A stretch of DNA of 64,000 nucleotides, taken from positions 33,976,501 to 34,040,500 of the forward strand of contig CM068592.1 in NCBI GenBank assembly GCA_035048485.1, in the 5' to 3' direction. This document shows, in pieces, positions 34,347 through 49,300 of this stretch. Positions within the stretch are counted from its first letter, which is position 1, and each line of letters begins with the position of its first letter. Position numbers and translations under genes: made by a program. This DNA comes from Pteria penguin (taxonomy: Eukaryota; Mollusca; Bivalvia; Pterioida; Pteriidae). Below the pieces are notes generated by a model. It was not told the origin of the DNA. It saw only the letters and a program-made list of their open reading frames with translations, and made no database searches.

Positions 34347-37300
34347 CTGAAAAGAAATATTAATACACGACATTTATCTTTTTGATATCAGTTTGTTTCA
34401 AAGCACTTTCAGAAAATTTAATGAAAAAGCCATGGTTGTATATGCATCTGGTTAAAATCAATACCTATAAGCAGACACTCTCACTTCTGGCAACTCAAGA
34501 ATTTTAATGTATCAGGTACATTTCTGACAAGGACCTGTTTTATGCTCTAGTCATCAATGTCCATCCAGCACAGCTCAAGTATTTATCATGTTGGAACTTG
34601 TATTCTTCTCATTTAGTAACATTATCACTGTATTAGTCTATTTTTTTTGTGTCACACGTCACATTCAATAATTACCGTTATATCATGACTAGGAGACAGG
34701 TAGTTACTGACCTCATTATCGTGGTACAATTCAGGAATCAAACCTGAATCATTGGTACAGCTAACAAAGTGCTTAACCACAAACTCATGCCAACCCCAAC
34801 ACTTCATCAGATTGAGGTATCCATATATAAGCATCAAATAACTTCATACACATCGGCTAAGTTCCGAACATTCCCTTTATGTCTTGAATCCAAGAATATG
34901 GTCCAAGATAGGAAGATACTGAGACTTAATGATTAAATCTGCACATCACTGTAGTGTTGGAGCCTACATCACTTTAGATAAGTAAACTAAGGAAAATAGT
35001 CTACTTACATTGTTTGTAAATTTGGAAGTGGGTGACCAAATGCCATCACAGGAACTTTATCAATGACTTCTATGTGAGTGACTGTAAAATAAAAGAGAAA
35101 CATATTAATCTGTTAATTTTTTCATAAGATTTTGTTGACTTATTCAGATTGGTAATGCTGATGAATGTCCTTCTTGATTTGAATATTTGATACTTGTTTA
35201 CAATTTACACCGAGCCTGTTTGGAACTATGCAATAATACCACCCAAAACTGTGAGGGATCATTTATGTGTCATGTCACCTTTGATATTACAGTACAAACT
35301 CTAATACCTTTTAACTATACACCAAATATAGTCATTTTCAATGCTCTTGGTTTATTCTTATAGATACAAGTTTTACTGTTATCCTTCATGAAACTTTTTA
35401 ATTCCATGCTTAACTTACCCTGTTGTCATACTAGATCACAGTTCCCATTTCAATTGTCACATTTTCCTATATTTTGTTCATAAAATGCACAGAATTTTCA
35501 AAATATCAACATACAGACACAATTTTGAAAACCAGCACTTCTGTTGTCATTGTTTATGATGCTTTTGAAAAACAAATGTGAAAAAAAATCTGCAACAAGA
35601 TTTTTTGGGGTTTTGTGTGAGCCCTGAGATTTAAGAGAAAAGTTATTTTATAGTTAATACTCTGAAATACCATACCAGAATATTAGTACTACAAGAACCA
35701 AAGATCAAATCATGGTATTCAAAAAGGAAAAAAGATTTACATGTGTTCAGTTCTAATGCAATGATCTCATTCTATTTGGCAACATTGTTAAATTCTAATA
35801 TATAATAAAGAAGAAACTGTTTAGACTGGAGCTCTTCAGGTTTAGTTACTCATAGAGACCGACTATTTGAGAAATGAGAGTTATCTTTCTTGTTGACATT
35901 TCCAGAGTCTGGCCATGGATTTCATACAATTTATGTTGGAAAGTTATTGATATAATTCAGTGAATGAAGAATTACTTTGTAAAAATACATATACATGTAT
36001 TGGTCAAATATTCTAATTATTTAATTGTTTTTATCAAAAGCAGATGAGCCACCGTATCCTGGCAGCATCACAATGATTGAAATCTTAAAATTACTTTAAC
36101 CCACAAAAATACATACAAAAGTAAGTTTAAGGGTACAGAATGTGAAGACACCACTGTATTATTTCTAAAAAAGTAAACATTAAACTCACTGTCTTCTAGA
36201 CTAGGATAAAATGATTCTATGGTTGCATCTTCTTGTTTCTGATTAGATACTTCTTTCTCTCGTAATTTATCATAGACTTTCTGTTCCCTCATTCGTTGTA
36301 AATCCCACCTAACAAAAATAGAAAAAACATGTTCAATAATATACATCTGAATGAATACAGTAATGTCTTATGTAACAAAATTATACATACATCACATCAG
36401 GACATTTCAAACCAGATGTCATAAGTGACTAAGTATAAATTGGTTAAAATGCACCTCAGTTTACAGTTTTTTAAGTACTTAATATTAACTTCAAGACTTT
36501 TCAGAATGTGCACGGAGTGCTATTCAATTCCTTTAGATGTACATATACTATCTTTGCTGATCTACATTATATACTTATCAATATAAAAATCAATATATGA
36601 TTTAGAGGTATGATAAAGGGGTAATGGAAACATGAATCAAAAAGTTGTTTATGAAGTAAGAAGTTGTTCTGACATATACGGGGCTCGAAATCAGAAAAAT
36701 TTTGGGTTGTCAAAATGGCATATTAAAAAAACAAATTTGGACGAACTCCATTACATTTACTGAAATTTTAGGTTGCCTAAAGAGATATAAGAATATTTTA
36801 GACAACCGGACAATTGCTAATTTCTAACCCTGCATATATATAAAAATCATGAGAGTATCATATAAAATTCTGTTTTTGTTGAATAATACAGGTACACTCT
36901 ACAATAGGAATGAAACAATTCTATACTGGTACATTTCATAAAGCGATACTGTTCTCAACTAAAATATTTTCTTTCTTCAATGAGCCAATATGACAACAAA
37001 CGCAAAATGTCAACTTCAATGGTTACATTTTGTAATTGTTTTCCATATCAAAGGAAATTACAGATTCAGAGTCTTCAGCATTATCTATAATTCACATTTT
37101 TTTATACTTGCTTTAATGAGTAATGTCTGAATCTCCAAATTCAAAAGTAGTTAGCACACACACACACAGCAATAATAACTCTATCATATTATTTTGTATT
37201 TTATTTTATGTAGTAAATTTAAACCGTGCGGCGGCTTCGCCTAGCCTACAAAGCATGCCGCATATAACGTCACGCCACGGAGACAACCCTAAATTCAACC

Positions 37301-40300
37301 AAAATTCAGACAACCAATTTCAAATCATATTTTATTTTAGTCAAAACAATCGGATTCTTTTTATTTATCAAGCCTGTACATTATCTCCATAGCCACCTTA
37401 TCATTCCAAGACAGGAAAGTAATGAGTAGAATATCGAGTTAAACCACATGCCCAAAAATCTAGTCTACATACAGACCTATAGACAATAGAATATTCTGGT
37501 TCTAATAGGTATTTCAATTACAATGTACTCATTTTCTTGTTAAATATTGTACCTTTTTCTTCTCTTTTCTTCAATTTCATATTTCTGATGCCTTTTCACA
37601 AAAACTTCATCCTCTAAATTCTGAAATTTCAGAAAAGAAAAAATAGATGCAAGTAAATTCAACAATGACAATGTGCTTGTCAATTTTTTTTTTTCAGTTA
37701 AGTATATAGCAGCATCAACTACTGTGCAAAGCAAGGCTGATAGGGTGGGCTACAGTGCATTGTCTTTTAGGACCTTGTAAATATAATCAATGTAGCTATC
37801 TCATCTGTAAGATCAAGTTCAATTTCCATTGTGAAAATGGGATGATGTGTCAGTGTATAGATTTACTGAAGGTTGATGATCTTCTCAAAGTTCAATGTTC
37901 TTTGGCTTCATCAACTTCTTATCAACGCTGACCACCACCACCACATTTATATAGAATAAATAATCCTCATGCCATGCAAGACAATAACAGAAATTGTGCC
38001 AAGAACACCACTGATTTGTATGATTTATTACTTGAGCGTTTCTTTGACTATGGTGAAAATAGGATCATACATACTGAAAATATATACTGTATGATTATGA
38101 ATCAAATTCAAGTACATAATGTTGAAATAGGATGACTGTCACTTTGAAATCACATGTACCCTCAAAGATCTGTAAGATCTAGGTTAAAGACTATCAGTAA
38201 AAGTTACTTCAACAGATGGATGATACCAGAACTGCATGCCATCAGATCAAATACTATTTGTCTGTTGAATTATCATCAAATTGTTGGTAAATTCTTGAAA
38301 TTAAAGCCTTTTCTAATACAAATGTATTGAAGATTGTGACTTTGAGTGAATATTGTCAACAAGTCTCTGACCCATGTCCCTGAATCCATGTTTCAATGGC
38401 ACATTTGTGTGAAATATGAAATAATTTGATAAACAGTCCATGAGATTTTCTGGAATAAAAACCTTTCCAAATATTTTACATCTTCACAACATCAAGGTTT
38501 GAGATTACACTATGCTACACTCAAACCTTGACGCTGTGAAGGTGAATAATTTAGGGATACAAGTATGTGACGAGTGACTGTGATCTTGAAGAAATGGCCA
38601 TTATCTAAAAGTTCATGTCCCTAGGAATGTTTGTGTCATATATGATACGATTCTGATGAATGGTGTAACAGAAACGAGGCCTTTCCCAAAATTTTAAGGA
38701 TGAAAGCTGAGTGACCTTAACCTTGCAGAAATGACATCGAGTGACCTTTGTTTCAAAGTCCCTGTCCAAAGGAATATTTGTGTTAGATATGATAAAATTC
38801 GAAGTCATGGTTTAAAGGACATGAGCTCAGAAAAAACATACAGAGGGACATAACAATTAAATGCTCCCCCAATTTTTTCGTGGGAGCATCAAAATTGGAT
38901 GTGTAGTACATGTATATATATCCACTTATTAGTTACTGTTGGCAATACAGGTACTATGGCTTCATCTACTACATAACAATGACCACCACCAAATCTTAGA
39001 GTACAATGTTGAAATCAGATGATTGCAAGTGTGATTTTTATTACATGTATAACAATATTAATATATAATGACTATATGAAGTCTGAGCCACGATTTACTA
39101 TGAGTCGACCCAGGACTTTCCTGCTACATATAAATTTCTGAGTACATCTCCGTTAGTATAGTCATGAATTGGCTTACAAAGAACAGTATTCACTAAGTTA
39201 GAGAATGAATCCTGCTTACAATAGAACAGGAACAGCATGCATGAAATATGAATTCTGTTAAAATCAGTATGAAAAACTAGAATTTTAATGTGTCGGTGCG
39301 ACACAAATGCCCCCGCTGGCAGCTAAGGTAGTGAAATATAATTGCCACAGAATTAATATTTGAAAATTCAAACAAGGTTCAGTCATATGCAACGCACATT
39401 TTCTAATTTCAAAGTCCCTTAATTCCTGAAAAAATTTCTAAGCGGAGTTGCCTCCCTTCATGCACATCTACATATGCTGCCCTACCTACCTGTGAAGTTT
39501 GGTGAAATTCTGATGAACGGTTTGGGAAGAGTTGCGATGGCAATAATTTGGGATGACGGAATGACAGGGTGCAACACTATATGCCCCTGGCCATATATGG
39601 CGGGGCATAATAAATGTACATGTACACATACTGATGATTATCAGTAAGCATGAAATGCCCGTACATTATCCATGTTTCCTCTGTTGTATAAGGATTCTTT
39701 CAACACTTAGCAAATGTCTGCATCTCCTTTAGCGCTTACTATATTCTGATGTTCAATGTATATTCACATACCAGGCATACCATATTATCAAATTAATATA
39801 TACATGTATATCTATAAATATTCTATTCTAGATTTTAGTGCTTACCTCTGTTCCTTCCAATACCCATAAGCTTGGATACTTTCTTGGTTTCCAATGAGGT
39901 GTTTCCACTGAAAATTGCATATTACTTTTGTAAGTATCTTATTATTACACAATTACTTTTGATTTCTTCCTGCAAAAATCTCAAAACTTGAAAACCTTAT
40001 ATAATCATAAATAGTTTAAAATACACCTGTCCTTTCAAACATGAGCATTATTTTACGCCGATATAAAATGCCCGAAATAATTGCTTTATTTGAAACAGTA
40101 GCTACTCAAACTGACAAACAAGACTATTAATGAATAAAATTTAAAGTGAAGTACGTTTCTATATCATATTTCATACCTGTATAATTTAACAGATACAGGT
40201 GCTGCTCATCCAATTTTTATCAAATTTATTTATTTTTTTTTTTAATTTTGAGGATCATTGCTTTATGAAAATGCTTTAAAACCTGCCTTGCTTAAATTCT

Positions 40301-43300
40301 ACTAAAGCAGTTTTTTTGACCAATAGTTTTCAATACTTAAAGTCTTTTATACAAGACTTGTATGTCTCTGGCTGTCTTCAATTATTTGTTCATGTACTTA
40401 TTACACTGTACTTCCATGGATTTTACCTTTTATCGGGGTATTTTTGTGAACATACCTTACATGTATCTTCAAAAAACTTTGCCATCATAATAACAATTTG
40501 GTAATGCATGTATATACATATAAAAAAAATTCCACCATAGTATATGCATTTATATACATGTACATTCTTAAGTCGGACTGGTCACATGACCTAATTTGCA
40601 TCATATTTGTTGGGGGTTAAGTCTCGGGATTTACCATTGCTGTCTACGATGAATCCGATATTTTGAAATCTTAATTTTGCAAAGTGCAGTCATATAAAAT
40701 TTGATAAAAGGGAAAGAGAGTCAATCGTTGTGAGATTCCTCAATGAATTTCAAAAGTTTTGAGACTCATTTAGCTCTTGTGTTCAAAATATAGTTCATCA
40801 AAGTGGCATTAAGGTCTATGATAAACACTGAGTTTATTCCCCAGGTCATCCTCATAAGGTTTCGGGGATTATCTTCATTTAGATCTTAGTGTGATGTCAC
40901 GCTGACTTCAGGAATGTTTAAAACCCTGATAATTCCCTGAATTACCTTTTGTAAAACTGTTGTGAGGTAAAAGCAATTAGAATTTAATTGAAGTTGCTGT
41001 CACAGTCAAAAAATACATGTAATGAGATATATATACTACAATATATGATAAAGTTTCAAACGAATTTCATATACCTTGTAACTGGGCTTCAGCATTATTC
41101 ATGATATCTTTACGGCTAGATAAATCTATTTGATCTGCTATTGGCTCATAATATGAAACATAATACAAATCCTTTGTTCGCAAAATTCCATCACTTCCAC
41201 TGTCTTTTATAATATTAGACACAGTTCTTTTGTTCCTAGTTTTCACATCATCTTCCTCACTATATGTGGAGACAGTTCCGCTTTTTTGGCGAGTTTTTTG
41301 GGCAGCACTACTGTCTATAACTTCTGTAGAAGCAATAGCAGATGCAGTTCTTCGTTTATGTTTTAGTGAAAGTTTTCCATATGCTCTGTCTGTTCTTTCG
41401 TACTTCAAAACATCATTATCTCCCACAAATTTTTTGTTGAGATTTTGTGCTTCCATACTAGCTTTTCTGTTTAAAATAAGAAATTTGTAATAATGATTAA
41501 ACACCTTTTTTATTTGCCATTTCCCCCCTTTTTGACCACTGTATCAAATATGTACTTGTACAGGTAAAATCATACAATGTACATTCATCATGATTAATAA
41601 GTTATCATGGTATTTTCTAAACTCAATCACTGCTATTAAATAGAATCTTAAATCTGTCTCACTGACCATACTGACTCTACATGTATTTAATGTCACAATT
41701 TTATTTTCTATGCTTTTTTGAACAAATATATATATACCTGCCCATAATACCTGGTATACAAGGATATATACTTATTTTCCTACTTATTTAAGTTTCGTGA
41801 TTGTTTCAAATTGAAATGAAGTTTTATTTTATTTTGAAACTCAGGGTAAGAAATTAGCAATCTTCCAGTCATCAAATACCGGTACCACAAAGTATCTTAT
41901 TGGGCAACTTAAATTACCGGTACCAGTAAATATCATTCAGGTTGTTCAGTTTCTTTTAATAAGTTTAAATCTTGCTCATTTGACAACCATAACATTTTCT
42001 GTAAATTTGATCTCTTGAATCGTATTAAAATGTTCCACAAACTTAATGACACACATGTACAAAATGTATATCCCTAATTATATATATATGTACATATACT
42101 TAATAATAATAATTCATGTAATAAATATCTTAATGTTTAGCCTTTTTTGCACGAGTTCTATATTGGGTCATTTCATTATACAGATTTATTTCCCATTTGA
42201 ATGGGTATTTTATGTCGAACCATTGTGACGTCAACCAGTTCTATGGAAACCAGCGTAAAATTAAGGGAAACGATATAGAAATTGTATGACGTCACAATGT
42301 TTGACGTCAGATACCCGCTCATATGGGAAATAACTCTGTATAATGAAAAGACCCAACACAGTGAAACAAAAATAATGAATCATTAAAAAGACAACTTCAA
42401 ATCTTTTGCAAATTATCTTTCTAAGGCGTATTGTACAGGTATACATGTACCAGTCAGTGGGCCTACTATTTTCTCTGGCTGGAAATTGCATGAATTGGAA
42501 TTGACAGATGGGAAAGGCTTCAGCCCTATTACTTTTAGAATATTGCATTATCTTATTCAGTATTCAGCAACCCTCGAAGCAAGTTTCATTGCATCTTCAC
42601 AATGTCAAGGCTTTGTGATTACGCAACTCCACACATACCCTTGACATAAGTCGCTATTTAAGTCGGGCTTAGGCCGTCTTATTTCATCGGTTCCAAGTCT
42701 CTAACTGGAGCCAATCAGAATGCGGTTCTCATTCAGATAAGAAATGATGTAAACAAATATGGCTGCGCCCATGTTCATCCAAGAAAACAACGTCAAGGCT
42801 TTGTGATTATGCAACTCCACATAAACTGGGAGTTGTGTAATCACAAAGTCTTGGCGTTGTGAAGATGGTGTCATTGTGTCTATGCAATTACATCAAATTT
42901 ACTGTTTAATTGCCTGATGCTTGAATGTTTACTGTAGCAGTGTCTATCAATACTTTATGTCAAAGAATGCATATACCAACAAGTTGTAGAAAGCATAGTA
43001 TGTTTATAACTTACAATTTTTAATACATGCCAAGACAGACATTAACATTTATTGGTATTAGTTATCATATAAATCAATTATGTCTGATAAAGTATCTTTT
43101 GTACTACCTTTTCAAACCTTTTTCAGTTTGACTGTCTTCGTCAATAATTTCAGACTTGATTTTCTTCACTACTGGACTTGCTGCTCCTATTCTCCCAGCA
43201 TGAGCTGTGAATGCTCTTGCAAAAGGACTTGTTGATTCAGACTCCTCTTTCTGTTTAAGTAGTGACATGCGTCTCTCCATACGATCCAAACGACATTGTA

Positions 43301-46300
43301 ACTAAAAACAAAACCATATTCTGGAGTTTGTTTATATCAATGTTATCTAAATCAATAAATATGGGTTTGAAGCTAACTTTTTTTCAAAAATTAATCTGTG
43401 TTCTACTATTCTAATCCATCTGACACAAGATCCAACTAAGATTTCTATCATTTGAGGAGATCTGGGTGAACCATTATGATAGTGCATGCAACTCTATGAT
43501 GCAGGCTACATTGTAAATGTGCAAAACTTATAGATTTAAATTAGATGTGTTGTTATGTCAGTCACAAATGTCCTGCTGGCAGCAAAGTTTAGAAATTTTC
43601 TAAGTCAAAGAGGCATAACTTTGTCAAATATTATTTGATTGTAATAAATCAAAACCTGACCTAGATAGTCCAAGGGGCAATACTTTATCCAAAAAAAAAA
43701 AAAAACAAATTGTACATGTACTGTGGAAGTTGGAAAATCCTGTAAAGGAGAAAATTTTTTGTCACATTTTGAAAATATATCAAAAAAATGTATGTCATTG
43801 TATGTTTAATTAAATGCAAGTTACATATACATAAAAAATATCCCAGGTAATATTGTCTATATCATTGTTAAATAAAGGTCCATATAAAATTATTAAAATT
43901 TGAGCAGATCTTGGGGTACAAAAGTAACTTTTACCAAATAGAGTTGGGACAGACATAAGACAAAGTAATCTTCGACTCCGAGATTTATTAATAATGTATA
44001 AAACTTCAGAGGCAGCACATAATAAAAATATTCAGAGTTATCCTTCCTAAGTTTCTCAAAATTTTTGGAGTTATCTTTCTTACCTTTACATGTACGTATT
44101 CAACACCGTTTACAACATATATCGAAACTAGTAGCCTTTGTCAGTATCTTTGTTCTCTTTATGTGAAATTAATATACATGTTATTCCTTTACATAATACT
44201 TTTTACGAGCAATTGGAGTATTATCAATATTTAGAAACTGGAAATGTCTTAATGTATCGATTAAAAGACTCATATAATGTACTAACGACAGGACACACTG
44301 TTTTGCCATCTAATGATCTATACTATAGCAAGAAGCAAACCCACGACCTTTTGGTCAGAAGCCAACCACTTCACCCACTGAACTACATCAGTTCAGATCT
44401 ATAATGTATAACCAAAGCAAAATCACTCAGAACTTAATATAATATACAATAACTGATTCTAGAATGTTACAGTATTTTATTGCTGTGCTTTGAATGCTGG
44501 TGAATTTACTGTGGTACAATGGTAAATTTAGTACCTGGTAATATTGGCACCTCACTTGTGTGTTTGTAACTTCTGTATTTAGACTTCTAGTGTTTGTGAT
44601 TTAGGTACATGTACATTGTACTTGTGTACTTTTTAACAATTGTTTACATTTTCTACATATATATTTGTAGGTACATATATTAGTAAAACATGTCATTTCA
44701 GGTATGAAAATATTCTCAATGGATTTGGTTAAAAGAAAAATGATAAACTGCTGTTAGTGTTGTTTATTGATTAAAATTTAAAAAAGGACATGTAGATAAT
44801 TGAGAATAATTGACAATGTAGGTATACTTGTACATATAAATATAAAATACTGTTCAAAATAGACGATTTCATAATTGCTCAGGGACTGATGTTCTGGTTA
44901 CCAAAATCAGTTATAACTGTTCCCACAAAAGGATGTCAGAGACAATTGATTTTTTAAATCTCAAAACTTCATAGATGTTACCATTTGCCAACTAAAATGT
45001 CAGCCCCACAGTTAATGTGAAAGGGTCTTTTGATGTGCAGTTGTTGGGCTTATCAATTCAAATTATTTTACAAAACAGCAAAGATATCTATCCAATTTCT
45101 ATTCTAAGCAACAAAATCAATAAAGATAGGCAGATCTACTGAAATCAACAAAAATTAGGTACTGAATTCACCTGATACTGAATTTACTATTTCAGTATTT
45201 GTTGCCGAAATTATCCGGTACAAAATTCATTTACAGTTCTGTGCTTACTGGTATAGGAAGATGAATCATAGAAACTTTATCCCCCAAACAGTGAGAGCAT
45301 CACCTATTCTGGACAAACTTACTGTTGCAGGCCATGGTCATGTTTAAGAATTGAGTCTGCTTGTTTTGTCTTTTCGTTATACAGAGTTACTTCCCATTTG
45401 GGACGGTATCTGATTTAAGACCCCTATGACGCCATCAAATTCTATGCAAACTGATCTAATTCTCAGGGAAATGATAGTCCACAAATGATGATTTCATAGG
45501 AAACTGATGATGTCATAATTGTATTACGTCAGATACCGTCCCAAATGGGAAATACCTCATTTTAATGAGAAGACTCAATAGAATGTTGAGATGTTTGCCC
45601 AGGCATAGACCCTTTCACTATTACTGTAGGCCTAATGGTTTGGTATGCTAATAATAATTTACCCTGTAAAAATTTTGATGTCATAATTTATTGTCTCTGA
45701 CATAATTTGTGAGTACAGTTATGATTTTGCCAACTAAAATGTCAGTTCTGCAGTAATAGTGAGGTCAATTAGCATATTTGTGTGTGGTTTTTCTTTTTTA
45801 AACCAAAAAATACTTCCCCTCGCCTTCCAGTCTATGTTCTCAGTCTATTTGTCTATTATGTACTTGATTAATTAACACTTGTCAACGAGAACACTCCATA
45901 TTGGCAAAATGACGTGAAAAATTTCAAGAAGCCAAGATGCGGTGCATATAAATGCCGAAATTACCACTATTTGCCGAAATTAACAAATAGATTGCCGAAA
46001 TTACCATCAAAGTTACCGAAATTACTACACATATGATAGATAATAGCATTATTTACCATGAGAAATGCTTTATTAATAATTTTATACACATTTCGAGACT
46101 ATTTTCAGACACAATGTTATACAGCCTTGAAGGAAAGCCGTGAAGGAAAGACTATCATGGATTTGTGTTGGAGAAAACATCGATCTCGTTCATTGTTTGT
46201 ACGCTTTGTGGTAATGATATATAACCGATTTTTAAAAATGTCAATAAAAATGTATCATAAATCTGAACTAGTTCTTTTTTTTTTTCTAGAAAAGGTATAT

Positions 46301-49300
46301 GGAAAATTGTGTTATATGACTTCTATATAGTCATCAGGCTAGTACAGGAATCCTGTTTGTTTTAGCGAATTCTATTATAAATTAAATTTCAATCAAATAT
46401 TTCATCACCGTGACTTTTCCTATGCGAAAGACTAATTATATTTATGAATTCTGATAAATTGGCTTTGTAATTGTACAAACTTCTTAAACGAGAAATCATC
46501 CTTACACAAACAGCATACAATTACACGATCTATTAATTGTTATCCAATGATCAAAAGTGCAATGCTTTAATGATGAGTTTTCCGAAACACTTTAATTACG
46601 GGCAACTTATTTGATGTAGAGATATGGTTTCCTTTGATTTTAATTAAGAGTATGTCTAAATAAACAATAAAACGTTTAAAAATGAAATGTGTGATATGAA
46701 ATCACCACAACCATGGATACAACGTATCCCTGTGTTTCGTGTCTACACGAATGCGAAGATGATACCATCCAGTGCCATAATTGTTCAAGATGGGTGCATC
46801 GGTAAGTACATTTTTATATCACTATATATGTAAAAGAAATTTATTTAATAAAGCGATAAACCAATTACAAGTTCCAGACTGTCATATGATTTTATAATTA
46901 TTTGTTTGATTTCGTAAGTAGAAATGCCTTCATATAATCAAATTATTTTACAAATCCAAGTCAATATATATCATTACATAAATATATATCGTATTAAGCG
47001 TTTCATTCATAAGTCAAATCCTAGCAAGTTTTGTCAACAATATATTATAAGTTTAGCAATCGGCATTTTTATTAAGTAATCATGTTTAGATGCATATATT
47101 AGAATATTCGAATGTTTGATAGCGTAGATGTATGTGTATAAGTTTAAACAAGGTTATATATATAGATATATCTTTTTTTTTTAAATGTATATTCAAAGAG
47201 TATGAAACACACCGATTTCATTAATGTAGCATTTTTACGCAATAGTTTAAAACTAGCATTTTCTAAGCGATTCAAATGTACAATGTAATATAATTGTTGA
47301 TAAAAATCTCTTATTAAAAAATAAACTAAATCAACTGTTATATAAATCATTAACGCATAACAATGTTTATAAATTCCTGTATTTATTGATAATATACGAT
47401 ACATTTCTTCCATACATTTGTATGTTACGGAATCATAAACTTTTCGATAAATAAAACATTAGTCGGAACTTGCTATATTTTTCCCACGACATGTGTATTT
47501 TGTGGAGTATGGCTTCCCTGCACGTGCGGGGCATGTCTGTATTACGTAATGATTATCCATCGGGTATTAATAAACTAATTAGTGATAGTTATACATTCAC
47601 CTTACGGTTTGTGATCGATAAACGTGCGTCTAACAAAGTCATTGTTATTTTGTATGTGATACATATTTAATGAATTTTTAGTGACCACCCCTATATAGAT
47701 ATGATACTGACTTTGCAATTAGTTTTATTGTCGTAATTTACATGCATCAGTTCATTTCTATAATTGTGTGACAGTCGCCTCATGGGTATCCATATATAGA
47801 TCTAATGTACATCAAAATACGGGAGGGGCAGGTGTGGTGTAGTGGTTAAGCGCTTGGCTTGCGGCGCCGACGATCCGGGTTCGATTCCCGGGTTGCACCA
47901 CTATGTTTAAGAGGTTGGTAACCTCCTGCTTCCATGTCGCGATATAACTGAAATACTGTTGAAAGCGACGTAAAACACCAATCAACCAACCAATCAAAAT
48001 ACGGAAGCGTTTTTGGACCCCCTGTGGCTGGGGTTTTATGAAGTAGACGCCTAAAAAAGACAGGGGATTTGGGACTATCGGTCTATGATAAAATCCTGGT
48101 TGGGATACAGGGGTGTATAAACTGAACTATAGCATTTCCATGTTAAGGTGCAGGGGGGGGGGGGGGGCAAGAAGTCGGCAGCTACTAGACATAATTGACT
48201 CTTTAACAATTTACATTGAGGCCCAGTATAAAGATTTAAGGAGGGCCTTGATTGGCATAGGGCAATTCCGTCTGGCTACCACCCATGATCATTTCAAAAT
48301 TAGTAAATCTGCTTGGGTTATGAAAACAGATAAAGAGAAACAAAGATTTTTTTGAAAAATTTCACAACTACGTATATAGAGACTCAAAACTGGTGACATC
48401 TACAAATGGACAAACGGTAGTTGTCGCACCTAGATCATTAGGCAAAAAATTAAACCAAACAAAAAGGAAAATCAATGCCAAAACAACAACTATTACAAAG
48501 AAATGTAAAACAAATTGAGAACTAAAAAAAAATGTCACAACAATCAGCTCCGTTTCTTTTGTGGAGAAGCTCTTTATGAGTAGGTCTGATTGATTGCTGT
48601 CATTTTATAATTATTATTATTTATAGTAGCTTGTCTGTATAGATTCGAATAATATTTGAATACATGCATTTAATATCTTTGTCATTCCAAATGTATTTTT
48701 TATTTTTATCTTTTATCTAACATGTTGCTTTATTTATTATATGTATGACATATTGTCAAGAATAGTAGCTTTTTTAAAATGAACGATTCTATTTATATGA
48801 TTATTGTTACACTTTCTTATGCATATCTTCTATACATTATTATATATAACTGCTTGTGTACATGTATGTTTGAATTCTATTTACAATAAAATTTACAAAA
48901 CAAATTTCCATCTTTTCTTAGTATTCATATCGAGATCAGGATTTCTTCAACACAAATCCATCAACTGATAGCTATACTTAATGTTACGAAGGCTTCCTGG
49001 GGGGAAAAATCACATCAAATTTCAAATATCATAAAAAAAATAATTTATTGTGGTAAATTATGCTATTATCTATTATATGTGTGGTAATTTCGGTAACATT
49101 GATGGTAATTTCGGCAATCTATTTGGTAATTTCGGCAAATAGTGGTAATTTCGGCATTTATATGCACCCGCCAAGATGCATTGTCATCGATTCATCATAA
49201 ACATAACTTCATAAGATACGACAGTGAAAACGAATGCAATTTCATAAAATTAAGTACTGGTAAAACACAAAATTATAACATCAATTAATCTACTAGGTCC

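Larger units (their letters stand above)
34347..43107 (-). other. MSL1 introns 2-7, contents
   Basis: Introns: 34347-35008 (old SINE-A at 34672), 35082-36189 (possible SINE-B scrap near 35240-35285), 36309-37552 (short CA run at ~37155), 37621-39845 (diverged repeats at 38350-38860 and 39296-39612), 39908-41074 (nothing seen), 41467-43107 (two MITEs). No extra coding exon is needed for phase. Confidence 0.6.
45941..49169. mobile_element. 3.2-kb Mutator-like (Pack-MULE-like) DNA element
   Basis: Terminal inverted repeats of ~118 bp (45941-46058 and 49051-49168) start ggtgcatataaatgccg and contain four ~20-bp subrepeats built on gccgaaattacc. Both sides are flanked by the direct repeat gccaagatgc (45931-45940 and 49170-49179). 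Long TIRs with a 9-10 bp duplication are the hallmark of the Mutator superfamily; assignment is by structure only, as no transposase was recognised. The cargo includes a PHD-type exon (46713), a basic C-terminal exon (~48160-48530) and a SINE inserted later. Confidence 0.75.

Noticed and set aside
47826..47896. Functional tRNA gene
   Set aside because: The A and B boxes and GCACCA end look tRNA-like, but the sequence runs on into a SINE body with target duplications, and the same unit recurs at 61 kb and 22 kb.
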